64,000 nucleotides of DNA from Nymphaea colorata (lineage: Eukaryota > Streptophyta > Magnoliopsida > Nymphaeales > Nymphaeaceae). The position numbers and the translations under genes are program-made. The stretch covers positions 21,081,354 to 21,145,353 of the forward strand of contig NC_045142.1 of NCBI RefSeq assembly GCF_008831285.2, given 5' to 3'. The stretch's first letter is position 1. Each line of letters starts with the position of its first letter. Shown here piece by piece: positions 12,211 through 23,794 of the stretch. Under the pieces are notes generated by a model, which worked only from the letters and a program-made list of their open reading frames with translations, had not been told where the DNA came from and searched no databases.

Positions 12211-12610
12211 GCGTCCTCTCTCTGACTCTCTATTATCTTTTTTCATCTCATAATCGCTAAAATTTAGCGTTCTTGTTTGTACTTTTCATCCACTCGGCCT
12301 CGGAAGTTCTGCATCAGGTTTTGCTGATATCGGAGAAGAACGAAGGAACAAAAAGAAAGAGATCGACGGAGTTCACCAGACCTTTTCGTTCTCAGCGTCG
12401 CCATTGGTGAGCGTCCTCTCTCTGACTCTCCGATATCTTTTTTCATCTCATAATCGCTAAAATTTGGCATTCTTGTTTTTGCTTTTCCTCCACTCGCAGT
12501 GGAAGTTTTGCGTCAGGTCTTGTTGATATCGAAGAAGAACGAAAGAACAAAATGCGACGAGATTGGCGGAGTTCATCAGCTAAGCATGGAAACATCAGTC
12601 TCTCTCTCTT
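12211..12610 (+). repeat. Tandem repeat, 200-bp unit, two copies
   Basis: GCGTCCTCTCTCTGACTCTC starts at 12211 and again at 12411. Each unit continues through TCATCTCATAATCGCTAAAA and a GAAGAACGAA(G/A)GAACAAAA tail. Each copy begins right after a TTG/GTGAGC or TTA/GTGAGC junction that resembles a splice donor, so this may be a duplicated 5' untranslated exon. CT-richness fits a plant leader region. Confidence 0.75.
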
Positions 12611-12864
12611 CTTGCTCTCTCTCATATTTATCTCATATAACTAAAGCTTAGCATCGTCATGCCTCCTTCAACGTTTCGATAGCATTGATCCGGAAGAGCA
12701 CTGGGAGGATCAAAGACGAGCGGTATCTGAGCCAACGTGCGCATCCGGTACACCCCTCCTCTCTCTTGTTTACTCTTTGTGCATGCATTTCCACTTCATG
12801 AAGTAATCTAATTGCTGTTAAAATATCTTTCCATGTTGTAACAAGGTCATTTTTTAAATGGCAG

Positions 12865-13195
12865 CTTGATATGTTACAAGAAGAAAATGAAAATCTCCTT
12901 GATAAGGTTCGCTGTCTACTATACAAGAAGAAACTTTCTGCACCCAAATCCATAGTCGTGGAGAGATTGGCAGTAGCAGATGGAGCAATCAAGGAGATGC
13001 GCAATGGGGGAGAAACGAAAGTGCTTGTTGACTCTTTGACGATGCCCATCCTTCCAATGAAAGGAGCAAACAAGGATTCTCGATACAAAGAACAAGAATT
13101 AGGAGACTTAGCTATAGGCAGCAGAATAACAACCGATGATCCAAAAATTGGTGAAAGTAAGAGCCCAGCAGCAGATGAAGTTGGCCATCTGAGGT
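12865..13195 (+). pseudogene. Possible coiled-coil protein exon remnant
   Basis: After an acceptor-like ATGGCAG the frame reads LDMLQEENENLLDK followed by a possible donor AAG|GTTCGC, although the frame stays open to 13395. The first 14 residues have a coiled-coil heptad pattern like plant SCD2-type or kinesin-associated proteins. The rest (ERLAVADGAIKEMRNGGE and on) I cannot place. The call rests on a short match and may be wrong. Confidence 0.25.
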
Positions 13196-13479
13196 ATGTC
13201 TATTTTCCCTTCCTCATACTTGCTCAGGTTCTATCGCCTTCAACCAGACTGGGACTCCTGAGATGGAATGAGAGAGGGTTCACAGTGTGCACGACAACAG
13301 TTAAGCATGGTGGACTAGAAGGATGCAGCTGTCAGCTCTCAAAGAGAGCTGCCTTAGAAATCGAGACCAAAGAGGTATTTTTTGAATATGTTTGACGACA
13401 AACTTTATGCACTGTCTGAGGAAATTTGAGATATCTCAAGAAAAGAAAAAAGTTTGCAGCAGAAGGATACCTTCCAGGG

Positions 13480-14077
13480 TATGTCACATAGGTATGGGTA
13501 CGGGTATCGGTGCGGGTACGGGTACGGAGCATTTTCAAAAAATTTGAGTGCGGGGGTACGGCCGTACACACACACAGACATATATGTCAAAAAATTTCAA
13601 AATGAATAACATATTTATAAATCATGATCTAAAACACAGTATGAAAGTAATTAACATACAAATATATAAGCTTTCTTAATTCTCCATCGCATCATCAAGA
13701 TTAGAAGGAGCAACAGGTCACACTTTTAAGATATATTGACAACGCTATGGTTATGGCTCACACTATTATCGAATATTCAAGTTATAGAGAAGGGATGGAT
13801 TTTCAAAACATTGTATGGAAGACTTTAAATGAAAAGCTGTGAGGAACTATGTGCAAGAAAGGTTTAGAGTGAAAAGGGAAACAGGAAAAGAGGGGGATTT
13901 TTAATTTTCAACTCAAAAACTGGACAACTTTGGACTCGGTCAAAGTTGACCGAGTCCGAAAATGGACAAAAACGATCTTGGGTACGTTGACCGTACTCGA
14001 TGCTACGTTGACCGTACCTGATGCTGCGTTGACCACACCAGGGCCGTACCCGTACCGTGCAGGTACCGTGTGACATA
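13480..14077. mobile_element. Candidate MITE with GTACGGGTACGG-rich ends
   Basis: The left end reads TATGTCACATAGGTATGGGT and the right end, in reverse complement, reads TATGTCACACGGTACCTGCA. Both ends are followed by GGGTACGG-type sequence. The element is about 600 bp with no transposase ORF. Near the right end a 21-bp unit (TACGTTGACCGTAC...GATGC) is repeated three times (about 13983-14036). No clear target-site duplication is visible, so the family is not assigned. Confidence 0.5.
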
Positions 14078-14489
14078 GCTTCGAGGAAGAAGCTACTAGA
14101 TGGAACCGACATAAATTGGTACCAGGGTTGCTCAAATCATTTCACTAGACTAAATAATTGAGAAGTTCCAAGGCCGACTGCTTCAGAGTACTACCCACTA
14201 GTTGTTACCTCATCTTCTAGAGCTGGCAACTTTTGCATCAAATCCAAATGCAGACCTCAACTGCAACTTTTCAAATATGGAACAAGAAAGCTAAGGAACA
14301 TGTTGAATGACATTTATGTTAGGTAGTTTTTTGAATATTTAATAGTTGTAGGAACGACTCTTTATTAATAGTTGTTTTATTCTTGGACTTTCTATGTAAT
14401 TTGTTAGTGTTACCCTAATTCTCATTTAATATGAGATTAGGGCATAATAATAAAAACAGAGTGCAGTTTTCTCTCTCTCTCTCTCTCCC

Positions 14490-14790
14490 TTGTCCCTTCT
14501 CCTTGGATCTCTCATGACAGGGCTCACGCAACAGAACGCATATCCCAATTACCCAATAGCTGGTTTGCCATTGTTAGGAATACTGTCTCATGCCAACTTG
14601 GAGGAAGTTTTTGAGCAGGAGAAGCTGACTTTCAAATGTATCCTTACACTATCATGGCTATTGTCAAGCCATGTTTTTACTATTAGCTATAGCCCTAGTT
14701 GGCTGCAGACATGGAAAGACTTTTGTTTGTCAACATTTGATTTGGTTCATCACACCTTGAGGACAAGGTTTTTTTCGAAAGGGGGAGTAA
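14490..14790 (+). mobile_element. Ty3-like retrotransposon 3' end (remnant)
   Basis: The end of the ORF reads HHTLRTRFFSKGG, resembling the C-terminal LRT(K/R)xFSxGG tail of plant Ty3/gypsy polyproteins. It overlaps a polypurine tract AAAGGGGGAGTAA (14778-14790). A 3' LTR would then begin with TG at 14791. I could not find the LTR's other end or any upstream pol domain, so the element is strongly truncated. Confidence 0.45.
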
Positions 14791-15210
14791 TGCTAGTGTC
14801 CAGGTTTCAGTTCTAGAATCGGGTCTGGATTGGGTTTACTGGGCTGATCCAGAAAAATGACTTTAAATAACAGAATTGGGAGGGCACAAGGGGGATATAG
14901 GAAAATAGTATGTATTTGTGTGAGCATTCACATGTATGCAAATGCATATAGTGGCAAAATAGACTGCAAGGTAGCACTCTTTCATGATGTCACATGCAAA
15001 CAGTGAAGGGATCAGAATGTTTTCTTTTGAGAATAGCATGAGCGTGTTAAATTTTATAAATATATATGTATATATAAATATATATATATCTCTTGGGCAC
15101 AGGCTTTTTGTTCAGTTTTTAGGTTTCTTTTGTAATTTTTATTTATTTTGTCTCTTCCTTTTTGTTTTGTAGACTTCGCTTTGTTTCAGTTTTTTATGCT
15201 CTTTTTGCAG

Positions 15211-15956
15211 CTGAATTCTCCAGCTGAAAGAGCTGCTTGGCTCTCCAGTGCCTATAATTCTAGTCGTTGGATATCCTAATAGCTCATTAATGATGTCTAT
15301 GTAAGGGTGTCTTTGGCCCTTGTCATTCTATGCTTCTTTTGAAGCTTTTCTAGGCATTTTTATATATTTTTTTGCCTTAGTATACTTTGTTTCATTGAGA
15401 GTTTCTTCTTATGACTATTTGTTTAACTGAAAGTTTTCCTTGTCACTTGATATATCTTATTTCTATATCATAGTTACTCACAAAATGTTTAGTTTGGGCT
15501 TAGTTGAATTTTCTGCATATAGCTATTTCAGATTTTACAGTTCAATGGAGAATTGAGATTGAAAAATGGCAATGGAGATGTGGTCCGCTGTCCAAGAATA
15601 TCTACACATGTCTGTCTTCCAAGTGTATTTGCTTGAAGATTGTAATTTATGAAGGGCAGAGTTTTTGGTTTATACTGAAAAAAACTGTGAATCTCTTAAT
15701 GTTCTTCTAGTTATGGTCCTTTTTTTCTATAATTTTATCAGTTATTTATTTGTAATTTTATCTTGGTGCAAGGCTGTGCGAATTCTTCAAAGTGGTGATT
15801 CAGAAGATTTACCTGAAATAGTGGAGGGGCAAACAAGTTCCTATGATAATATTACAGAAATAGAAGGAACACAAGATGGTTATGATGATAACAAAATTGC
15901 AGATGTATACTTGCAAAGGGCATTATCTGTTCTTATTGATGTTACTTTGTTGGAAG
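15211..15956 (+). pseudogene. Decayed multi-exon gene of unknown family
   Basis: Exon-like pieces on the plus strand. 15211-15300 is exactly 30 codons between TTTTTGCAG and GTAAGG and reads NSPAERAAWLSSAYNSSRW, but contains TAA TAG. A segment after TTTTACAG at 15541 reads VQWRIEIEKWQWRCGPLSKN. 15773-15956 reads AVRILQSGDSEDLPEIVEGQ and later IADVYLQRALSVLIDVTLLE, ending GAAG|GTAGAA. The acidic central part and splice borders indicate real coding ancestry. I do not recognise the protein, and the stops mean this copy is broken. Confidence 0.4.
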
Positions 15957-16350
15957 GTAGAAGCAGTATCTTATTACTTGTTTCCTAGCTTTCTTATCCT
16001 TGAGCTCCTAGATAATATCCAATTGTAGTCTTTGTATTCTTAGAAAATCTTATTCTTATAAGGTGCATTGTTAATAACTGCAAGTTGAAAATAAGATGTT
16101 TATATTTAGAACATCCGGAGAAGAAGACACAATCCAATGGCTTACTAGGGTTTAACTAAATTGTATCCGAAAATGGATTTTTTTCCCTACTGAATCTGAT
16201 ATTTGGTTGAATCTGTACACTCAACTATAGCTGATTCTGCCTACTTGTAGGAATTTCTTGTCGTAATATCATTAACTTATTTTTGCTTGCTTTCAACAAT
16301 TTTTTTCCTTTGCAAAATTGGTCATTACATGTCATTATGATTTTTAAAAG

Positions 16351-16409
<59 letters not shown>
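16351..16409. repeat. (TA)n microsatellite
   Basis: An almost uninterrupted TA run of nearly 60 bp. A second mixed (TA)n/(TG)n tract lies at 16704-16755 and another TA run at 16834-16854. Confidence 0.95.
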
Positions 16410-16415
<6 letters not shown>

Positions 16416-16716
16416 CTGACAGACCCTTATAATCCAGACTAGATGAGAATCGTACGGGCTGTCTATTTTAAGGAGATCGGATGGTGGAGATTAAGCTGAA
16501 ATAATTAGAAACCAAGTTGTACTTTCAAGAGAGGGAAATACCCCTAACAAGAAGGCTAGAGATCTTGATTAACATACTTGTTATTTTTATTTATTTATTT
16601 ATTTTTCAATTTAATCTCTTCCAGGCAATTTCCTTAAAATCGATGGCCCAAGCGATCCAGAATGGCATACAAGGGTCTGGTAGCTACTCGTTTTCCTACA
16701 TAGATATATATATGTG

Positions 16717-16751
<35 letters not shown>

Positions 16752-16997
16752 ATATGTTTATTTATGTGTAACATGCACATCTGTAGCTAATTAAATGAAT
16801 AAATAGGCCTAGTTAGTCTCTCTCTCTCCCCCCTATATATATATATATATATATACAATCATCTATTTATTTATTGCACTTCTAGCATTATTTTATAGAA
16901 ATAAGAATGTGATCTGCATGAACTTTGTATGAGTTAATTGTGAAATGGTTGATATCATCTTTATTGTCCTCATCCTCCACTTCCTAGGGGTCACACT

Positions 16998-17198
16998 CTA
17001 GCCCAACTTTTTTGCTTTGAGACCATTAATCATGTCCATACATTGTCTTCGGGCAAATGCTTGTGGTCCTTTACTAGTGGACAGAGCCACATTCTCATGC
17101 ATCCTAGCTACATGGTGTTTTAGCGGAGATATTCTTGCTGATAAGTCTTGTTTACAATACTTATAAAAATGATTTTCAATTTTCATTTCCCTCACCAA
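16998..17198 (-). pseudogene. Possible BED-type zinc-finger/hAT transposase remnant
   Basis: The minus-strand frame reads FYKYCKQDLSARISPLKHHV, then ARMHENVAL. This resembles the BED zinc finger of hAT-type transposases (C-x2-C ... RLKxHLAxxxGNVxxC), with the first cysteine and the later cysteine lost. It is short and lacks the dimerisation domain, so the assignment is tentative. Confidence 0.3.
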
Positions 17199-17924
17199 TG
17201 TGGACCATTGCCGTGTGGGTCACTTGAAATCATGTCTTGAGAAAAACAATATAAATTTATGGTAAAAGCATGAGGTTTTATGCCTTTCATGGTAGAAATG
17301 GGAAACCTGTCTTTCTTCAACCGTAGTTCGCTACTTCACTTGTACATCTAGTTTGAAATTGAAGTTTTCTTCCTTAATATAGCGAGATCTCCCTCACAGC
17401 TCACAGAAAAATTGAGAGGGAGCTTTTAAAGTTTAAACAAAAAATGTGGTCAGATCCCCCTCTTTTCATGCCTTTCTCATGTCATGGGATGTGAGGCACA
17501 TTACACTGTATTGTCATGCCTTGTATCATACTATACAGTAAGATATGGTGCATTACACTCTTCTAAGGGGCAAGATGTGTCCAAGTAAAAGTTAAGATAT
17601 GTATGGTACAATTTGCATGATATTGGACAAAACCAAACGAAAGGAGGAATCCCCCTTTTCTCAAGAGGAATATGAAAGAGTAAAAGGGTTTAGATGCAAG
17701 AAGAAGAATGAGATAAGAAGATCCCTGACTTTGAAATATAACAGTTTTGATGCAGCGCAGCAGCAGTCTTGTATGAGGGATTGAGCCTTTCTTTTTCTTT
17801 ATGTTCTTCTTTTCTTAATGAGAAGACAGTACTTAAGAATTTATCTGCTGACACCCTAAGGCAACATGAGGGCTGATGACATCCCTTAAGGTTATCTCAG
17901 GGCAATCTCAAGGGTGGATCTTCA

Positions 17925-18065
17925 TAACCTAAAACAATCACAAGCAACACATTGAAAAAGAAGGCACGAAGGATCCATAGAATCGTGAAAAATAAAACTC
18001 TAGATCTGATGTTAGATGGAGGAATAATTTCAGATCTGTAGACAGACTTACATTTGCAGATATAC
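17925..18065 (-). repeat. Direct repeat flanking a candidate LTR, copy 1
   Basis: Starts TAACCTAAAACAATC and ends AGATATAC. It matches 18814-18944, with several small deletions in the second copy. Both copies are preceded by TTCA. Confidence 0.8.
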
Positions 18066-18444
18066 AGGAATATTAAATCTGGCATCTGGCTTAATATTTC
18101 CATGCCTGACACTGGAGATAAATCTGCAAAGTTGAAATGAAGGCAAAAATCCTGTAGATACAATGACAGCTGCGGGTCAGAAATATATTTCAGAGGGAAA
18201 CAGTGAAAAAGGGTAATATCATGACGTTCAGGAAAAGGAAAAATAAAAAAATCAGGCACGTTAGGGTTGAGGACCAACAATATTCCTACTGCGGATTTTC
18301 TGAAGAATGGAAACAGAGAAGGAAACATGTTTGAAAGGAGAAAGAACCTTTGAGTAAGGAAGAAGATTAAATAAGGAACCCTTGACTGCATTTTTGGTTG
18401 CAGATCTCCTTGGACATACCTTTACAATACAGCTTGTTAACCTG

Positions 18445-18813
18445 CCTCTGATACCATGAAAGATTTTGTTATTGCTGTAGTTTCACAATACAGAGGAGAA
18501 GAAAAGAAGAGAGAACACAAGAGGGATGCTGCAAGGTCACTTCTGTTAGAAATAAGTCGTGCCATAATTCTCATTCAAATATGTTCAGGTAACAGAAAAT
18601 ATGTTGAAATGCAGTACATAAGGATGTGTGGATCTGTATGGCATGTGGCTATGAATGTAGACTGGATCCAGTTAGATCAAAGTCAATGGCATCTGCTTAA
18701 CACCGTCACTTCTGATTGACATTAAAGAACTGTATAAACGAAATAATGCTGATAGGGTCTACTTTTTATCTCTAAAATCTAAATGTGCTTTCTATTTTGC
18801 ATCGGTCATTTCA
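18445..18813 (-). mobile_element. Candidate 5' LTR with tRNA-Met primer site
   Basis: On the minus strand 18813-18457 starts TGAAATGACC and ends ATCTTTCA, with TGAAA/TTTCA inverted ends. It is followed at once by TGGTATCAGAGG (18456-18445), the usual initiator tRNA-Met primer-binding site. No second LTR, PPT or pol ORF could be found on the 3' side (left). The LTR assignment is an inference from the ends and the PBS. Confidence 0.5.
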
Positions 18814-18944
18814 TAACCTAAAACAATCAAAGCAACACTTTGAAAAGAGACATAGGATCCATGAATCGTGAAAAATAAAACTCTAGATTATATTGATGGA
18901 GGAATAATTCAGAATCTGTAGACAGACTTACATTTGAGATATAC
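18814..18944 (-). repeat. Direct repeat flanking a candidate LTR, copy 2
   Basis: Second copy of the 17925-18065 sequence. It starts exactly at the outer edge of the candidate LTR. Confidence 0.8.
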
Positions 18945-20830
18945 GTATTGAATTGCACTGGTTAATTCCATCCAGTAACAAAGAATGTTACACTGAACTT
19001 GGGATCTCACTTTTGGCTTCCTACTCTCCATAAATTTTCACTCGCAGGTATACATATGTATACCTGTGCAGCATCTTCTTTTTATTAATTATCTTCGTTC
19101 TTTAGCCTTCATTTTCAATTTTTAGAGCTATGGTATGCAGATCTTCACTTTTTTCTTTTTTCAGTTTTCCAGGGCTTCATTAGTAACCTGCTTTATGGAT
19201 ATTTGTGTTAAAAATATGTGAACAGCATCAATTAGTTTTTTAGTTCTCCAAGGGGCTTTGTTAGTGACCTCATTCATGGCTGTTACAAATATGGGCTTAC
19301 ACACACACACACACACATGCTAAGTGTCACGTGTTTCTTGGTTCATGTATAATTGTGTGTGTACATCATATATGTGTGTGTGTGTGTAAGTGTATTTTGT
19401 ATGTAGTTTTGGTCAGTGTATCTTCATGTTTTATAATTTGTTATTCTTCGTTTCCATACTTCCATTGTTTTGTCAAAATTGGATTTTCACCAGAGCTTTG
19501 ACCAGCTCCAACGGCTCCGTTTAGAGTTTAGAGACATTGAAAGTAGTTCAACAGCTTGTTCAGGGCTGCTTTGTTGTATGTTTTGAGGGATGAATTCCTC
19601 ATACGTTTCATGTTTTTTGTAAGCATACTTGGGGAACATCATCAATTTATATGTTTTGAGTGGGTCCTTGTTTAGCTTGCCTTCATTCTTTGTATTAGAA
19701 TCCTTCATTTTGGGCTGTTTTGGGCCTCTACATTGCAAGCATTTTATCAAGTTGGTCCTTGGAAATTCTGATTTCAAGGTCGTATGACAGATCGCTAGAT
19801 GAATTTATAATGTCTTCCATGGAATATAAACATGAAAGGTAGATGTTTGTACAGTGCACAGCTTGCTTGTTTTGTTTTCGTGTTCATTCACTTGCTGGAT
19901 TTCTTGATTTATTTAGAGGTTCCGCTTGTGAGAATACTATCCTATTACTTCTTTATTGTGTTTGTTAGACAAAATGCTGTTTTTATGGATATTTCAATGA
20001 AATTTCTCACAAGCAACTCATAAATGGTAAATTTCTTGGTGTTCCACAGCGTTTTATCACCTGTTCTAAACATGCCAATTTCAGAGTCAAAGCAGGAGAG
20101 GGTATTGGTTGCATCCTGCATTCTCTACTCAGAGGTTAGTTTAGTTTTATACTTGTTCTGGTTTCCAACCCCCAAGTATAAATATTGTTCCCTCTTTGAA
20201 ATTTGTAATTAAGGTCTAATATACATACATCTAATAAGCATGGGAAATTCATTTACTAGCTTTAGAGAAGGTAAAAAAGGATCCTTCTTTTTTCCTTTCA
20301 TGGAGGAAAAGTTAGTCTTGTTTCTACTTATGTAAGCACACATGGTGTCTGAACGTTTAAACTCTTCTAATGGTTCGTACTGCCTCAATCCTTATTTCCT
20401 GTTCAGCATGTTCTTCATAAGAAAAAAAAAATGTGCATTAGCCAAAGTATCCAGATCATCATGCTCGTGAACTTTCTAAATGCTGTTCTAATCATGTAAA
20501 ACGAATGTTCAATTTTTTACTTTTGACAAATGTTTTACTTATTGTGTCCCGTTTTTGAAAGCTTTATTTGCCAATGCTTGGTTTATCAATTCTTTAAGTT
20601 TCTTGCTTATGCTGTTGAAAACAAAAATAAAATGTCGAGATATTTTTGATATTTTTCTCCTTTGCATCTGAAGCTTCAGTTCCATAATTTCCATGCTGCT
20701 TTCAAGAGATTTGTGATGAAGGCAGAGGTAGAAAGACTTAAGCGAGAACTCTATACAGAATGGGGAATCCAATCTCTGCTTTCTCGGATCAGGATGTGGT
20801 GCAGCGGCATCATTCTCCATGGTGGGACAA
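18945..20830. other. No supported gene; microsatellites
   Basis: T-rich sequence with CA and TG runs (19299-19318, 19374-19388). The ORFs at 19487-19777 and 20539-20820 (minus) show no recognisable domain. Confidence 0.35.
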
Positions 20831-20969
20831 ATCCCTCTTACTTATAAGATATATTAGGGCACTAGGACCTAGAATGCCCTTAAGAGGGCTGGATAATGAA
20901 TCCATATTATCAAAGCAAATAATATGATAAATATGTGGTGATAGTCTCCCTCAATTGAGCCTTGCCTTT

Positions 20970-21480
20970 GAACCATGCTGGACTTGTCCTCAAGGAACCA
21001 AAGCTTCCTTCACTAGTCCTTTCCCAAATATGTTATCAATGTGATTCTTTGTGCCAACATATCTTGCTTCTTCTTCTTGCTCTTCAATAGTTTGTTTGAT
21101 AAAATGCTAATCTGTTCTAATGTGTCTTATTCTACCATGTAATAAAATCTTAATGGCACTTCGGTTAACTGGTTTCAGCAAAATTTCTCCAAGTGCAACC
21201 AAAAGATGTTCGAATCCAAGTTTTTTAGATGTAGCTAACACTGTAGCTCTAAATTATGCTTTTGCACCTGATCTAGCAATAACACTCTTTTTTGCTGCTC
21301 CACTGGACAAGGTTCTCTCTAACAAAGAAAAAATATCTAGATATTAATTTCCTTTCATCTAAATCTCCAGCCCAACCCACATCTGAATATGCCAACAATA
21401 TCAACATGTCTAGTTCGAGTTTGTTCTCTCCTAAATGAGGCCATTGCCTACAGTGCCCTTTAAGTGACTTAACATTCTTC
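20970..21480 (-). pseudogene. Copia RNase H and polyprotein C-terminus, degenerate
   Basis: The minus strand reads LLAYSDVGWAGDLDERKL, then ENLVQWSSKK, VIARSGAKA and later IRHIRTD. These align with the RNase H blocks YSDADWAGD, WSSKKQSV, ARSSAEAE and RTKHIxxD of Ty1/copia. A stop sits right after GAKA and conserved residues are altered. Towards 20955 the sequence GGCTCAATTGAGGGAGA looks like the polypurine tract before a 3' LTR, whose boundaries I cannot define. Confidence 0.7.
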
Positions 21481-21822
21481 TAGCCTTGGTTCATGTACAA
21501 ACTAAGATGCTTGATTAACCGCATACACCAAGGTTATCAAGATTCATTAAATTGAATTGAAACCAGAATTGATTGACTAAAAAAATGTACTTTATTTGAA
21601 ACATTTTAACATTCAGGATAAAATGAAAGAAAATGTAAAAGCTTACACTTTAGAAAAATAAAAAAAATGATAAAGAAAGTAAAACACAATAAAAATGATC
21701 ATTGAGGTATGGTCAATCCTTTAGTGATCAGATGGGCTAAGCTGCTCAATAATCAAGTTTATGTTCAATTGGTGAAGCGATCATGTGAAGTACTTTGGTG
21801 TTCTCAAACTAGAAAGTGAACG

Positions 21823-22746
21823 AAGATCACAAACTTTCTTCGTTGTGCAAGTTGTATGTGGATGTGATCAGAATGTGGACTTAGTTCTCTTTTCTTCCTT
21901 CATGCAAGATCTTCAGTATGTGGATGAAGGGAAGATGCCCTTGATCATGTTTTGTGCTGCTGTTGGTGGAGACTCAGGCCTGCACAGATGGTGTAGGCAT
22001 ACGTCAGAAAGCTAATAGGAAGACTGCTAGCATCCAGATCTAATAGTATGGTTCCTTTTGATAAACTTGCTGATGTTGTTTCTGTTGGACCTGATCCTGC
22101 TTATTTCTTGCGTTTTTTATTACATACTACTTAATCATGCATAAGTTATCAAATGGTAGTAGAACTTATGTCAGTTAGATCATGCAGGGCCAAAAGGACA
22201 GCTTCTATTAATAAATGGGAGGACAGAAGATGAAGTTGCAAGGAGCTTGGAAAGGGTGTTGCTTGCAATGCGAATAAGCACCTCAGAGCCTATGGTGCAA
22301 ACTTTGTCACACAGCTTTTTTTTAACTTTAGTTGAGCTGCATGTAGGCCATATCAGCCAATTGTGCCTCATAAAATAAGCTATCGGTTTTATGTCTACAT
22401 TTCTTTTGCTGCAGGTTTTGAGGAGTGCTTTCAAAAAGATGCACATCTATGTTCATCAGAAGTATGGTTATTCGTATCAATGGAATGAGTAGTATATACC
22501 ATGTTGCATGGATACTTATGTTACATTGGTATGGATACGAGTGCCCGGTGTGGGTGTGATTGTTCGATTGAGTGTTTATTTCTGTTTTTTGACGTGCTAA
22601 TATCATTTGTTTTTACAGGAGAACATTGAACTTTTATTTGTAGGATCGTTTTTGAAGTAGACTAGGAATTGTAGCTGTTGTCCTGTGTTTCTAGTAGAAT
22701 TTTCACCAAATTAAAAATCGTTTTTAAATATAAAAAGGACCTTCAA
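21823..22746 (+). repeat. Segment duplicated from 4571-5477, copy 2
   Basis: About 0.92 kb similar along its whole length to 4571-5477 and in the same orientation. It carries one ALA2-like exon. No other ALA2 exon was found on either side of it. Confidence 0.85.
22188..22294 (+). pseudogene. Isolated ALA2-like P4-ATPase exon
   Basis: After CATGCAG the exon reads GPKGQLLLINGRTEDEVARS and then LERVLLAMRISTSEP, ending TATG|GTGCAA. This corresponds to the ALA2 region following ...ALSCN. Unlike the copy at 4932-5037 the frame is intact. No preceding or following ALA2 exon is present, so it cannot encode a transporter by itself. Confidence 0.75.
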
Positions 22747-23529
22747 AAATTTTTGTTTTTTGTTTTTTCTTGCATCTAAAACTTCTTTGGCATATGTAAA
22801 ATGGCCACCAGTTTTCAGTTGGACCAATTAGGTTGGATTTGCAACATTATTTAGTAGTCTTCATTTTTTTTAGAATTTTGGATCTTTAGTCATTAAACTC
22901 ACACGACATTGGTGGAAAGGTTTGCTTTGTTGTTCTCTTTTTTTTTTTAGTGAAATTTTATATCTTATAGTTGGTAAGGGTTCAACTTAGTAAATACAGT
23001 TTCACTTCTTCGTTTTTAGGACGTGTTTATGTTCTTATAAACTGTTTTATTTTTTTTGCTTGAATTCTTGATTTATTTAGCATAAGGTGCAAGGAAGGAG
23101 TGATTAGATAGGTGGGGATAGAGTAGAATAGGTGATTTGTATTTGATTTTTGAATTTGATAGTTCGATTTTTGAATTGGATAGTTTGATCTTCCCTACTT
23201 CTATAGGAGAGCATATGGAGTTCTTCTTCTACCCAACCAATCAGTGTGGTTTCATAAAAATTCCTCTTTTGGTAGAAGAGAGTTCCTACTTCCAAGTGAT
23301 ATGCCATTTGATGTCAAGTACTTTTTTGGAAGAGAAAATTTTTTATTGTGCGTAAAAACATTTTAAAAGTGTCTTGCCATGCAATGATATGCCTTCGTTT
23401 TGTTCTTATTTCCTGCCGAAGCAAAATGAAACTTTCAAGTTTTTTTTGTTGTCAATCATTAGAAAAGGAAATCTGGAATTGAAGAACAAGTTGTGCATGA
23501 TCAAACCTCTTGCACAACTTGAGGGGGGC

Positions 23530-23794
23530 TGTTAAGATTGTACAAATTGGATCGGGTCTACAGACCCGATCCATGTTGCCCATATACCTAAACATAATGG
23601 GTGGTGGCATACTTGTAAATACTTGTTGTTTTCTGTATTACTTGTAGCATACATTAGGTTATATTAATGACAAGGAGGAAGGACCACGATTGCTGCCCTC
23701 TTTTCTTCTCTCTCTCTCTATTGCACATGCTGTCACCTCCTCTTCTTCTCTTCTCGCATCTACAAAGGATTCAATCCAGTGGTTTGGCGTAACA
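23530..23794 (+). repeat. Copia 3' LTR (isolated)
   Basis: A polypurine tract (ACTTGAGGGGGGC, ending 23529) is followed by TGTTAAGATTGTAC. An inner block GATCGGGTCTACAGACCCGA resembles the GGGTCTAGACCCGATCC block in the LTR at 29271. The likely end is GGCGTAACA at 23794. CT-rich sequence and a TAATGA-rich region lie inside, as in the other copia LTRs here. No pol domain was recognised upstream. Confidence 0.65.

Noticed and set aside
11801-12246. Ser/Leu- and Arg/Glu-repeat ORFs on both strands
   Set aside because: Translations of (CT)n tracts in tandem repeats; low complexity on both strands.
17897-18391. 164-codon minus-strand ORF
   Set aside because: Phe/Leu-rich with no domain; it spans one of the direct repeats and retroelement-internal sequence.
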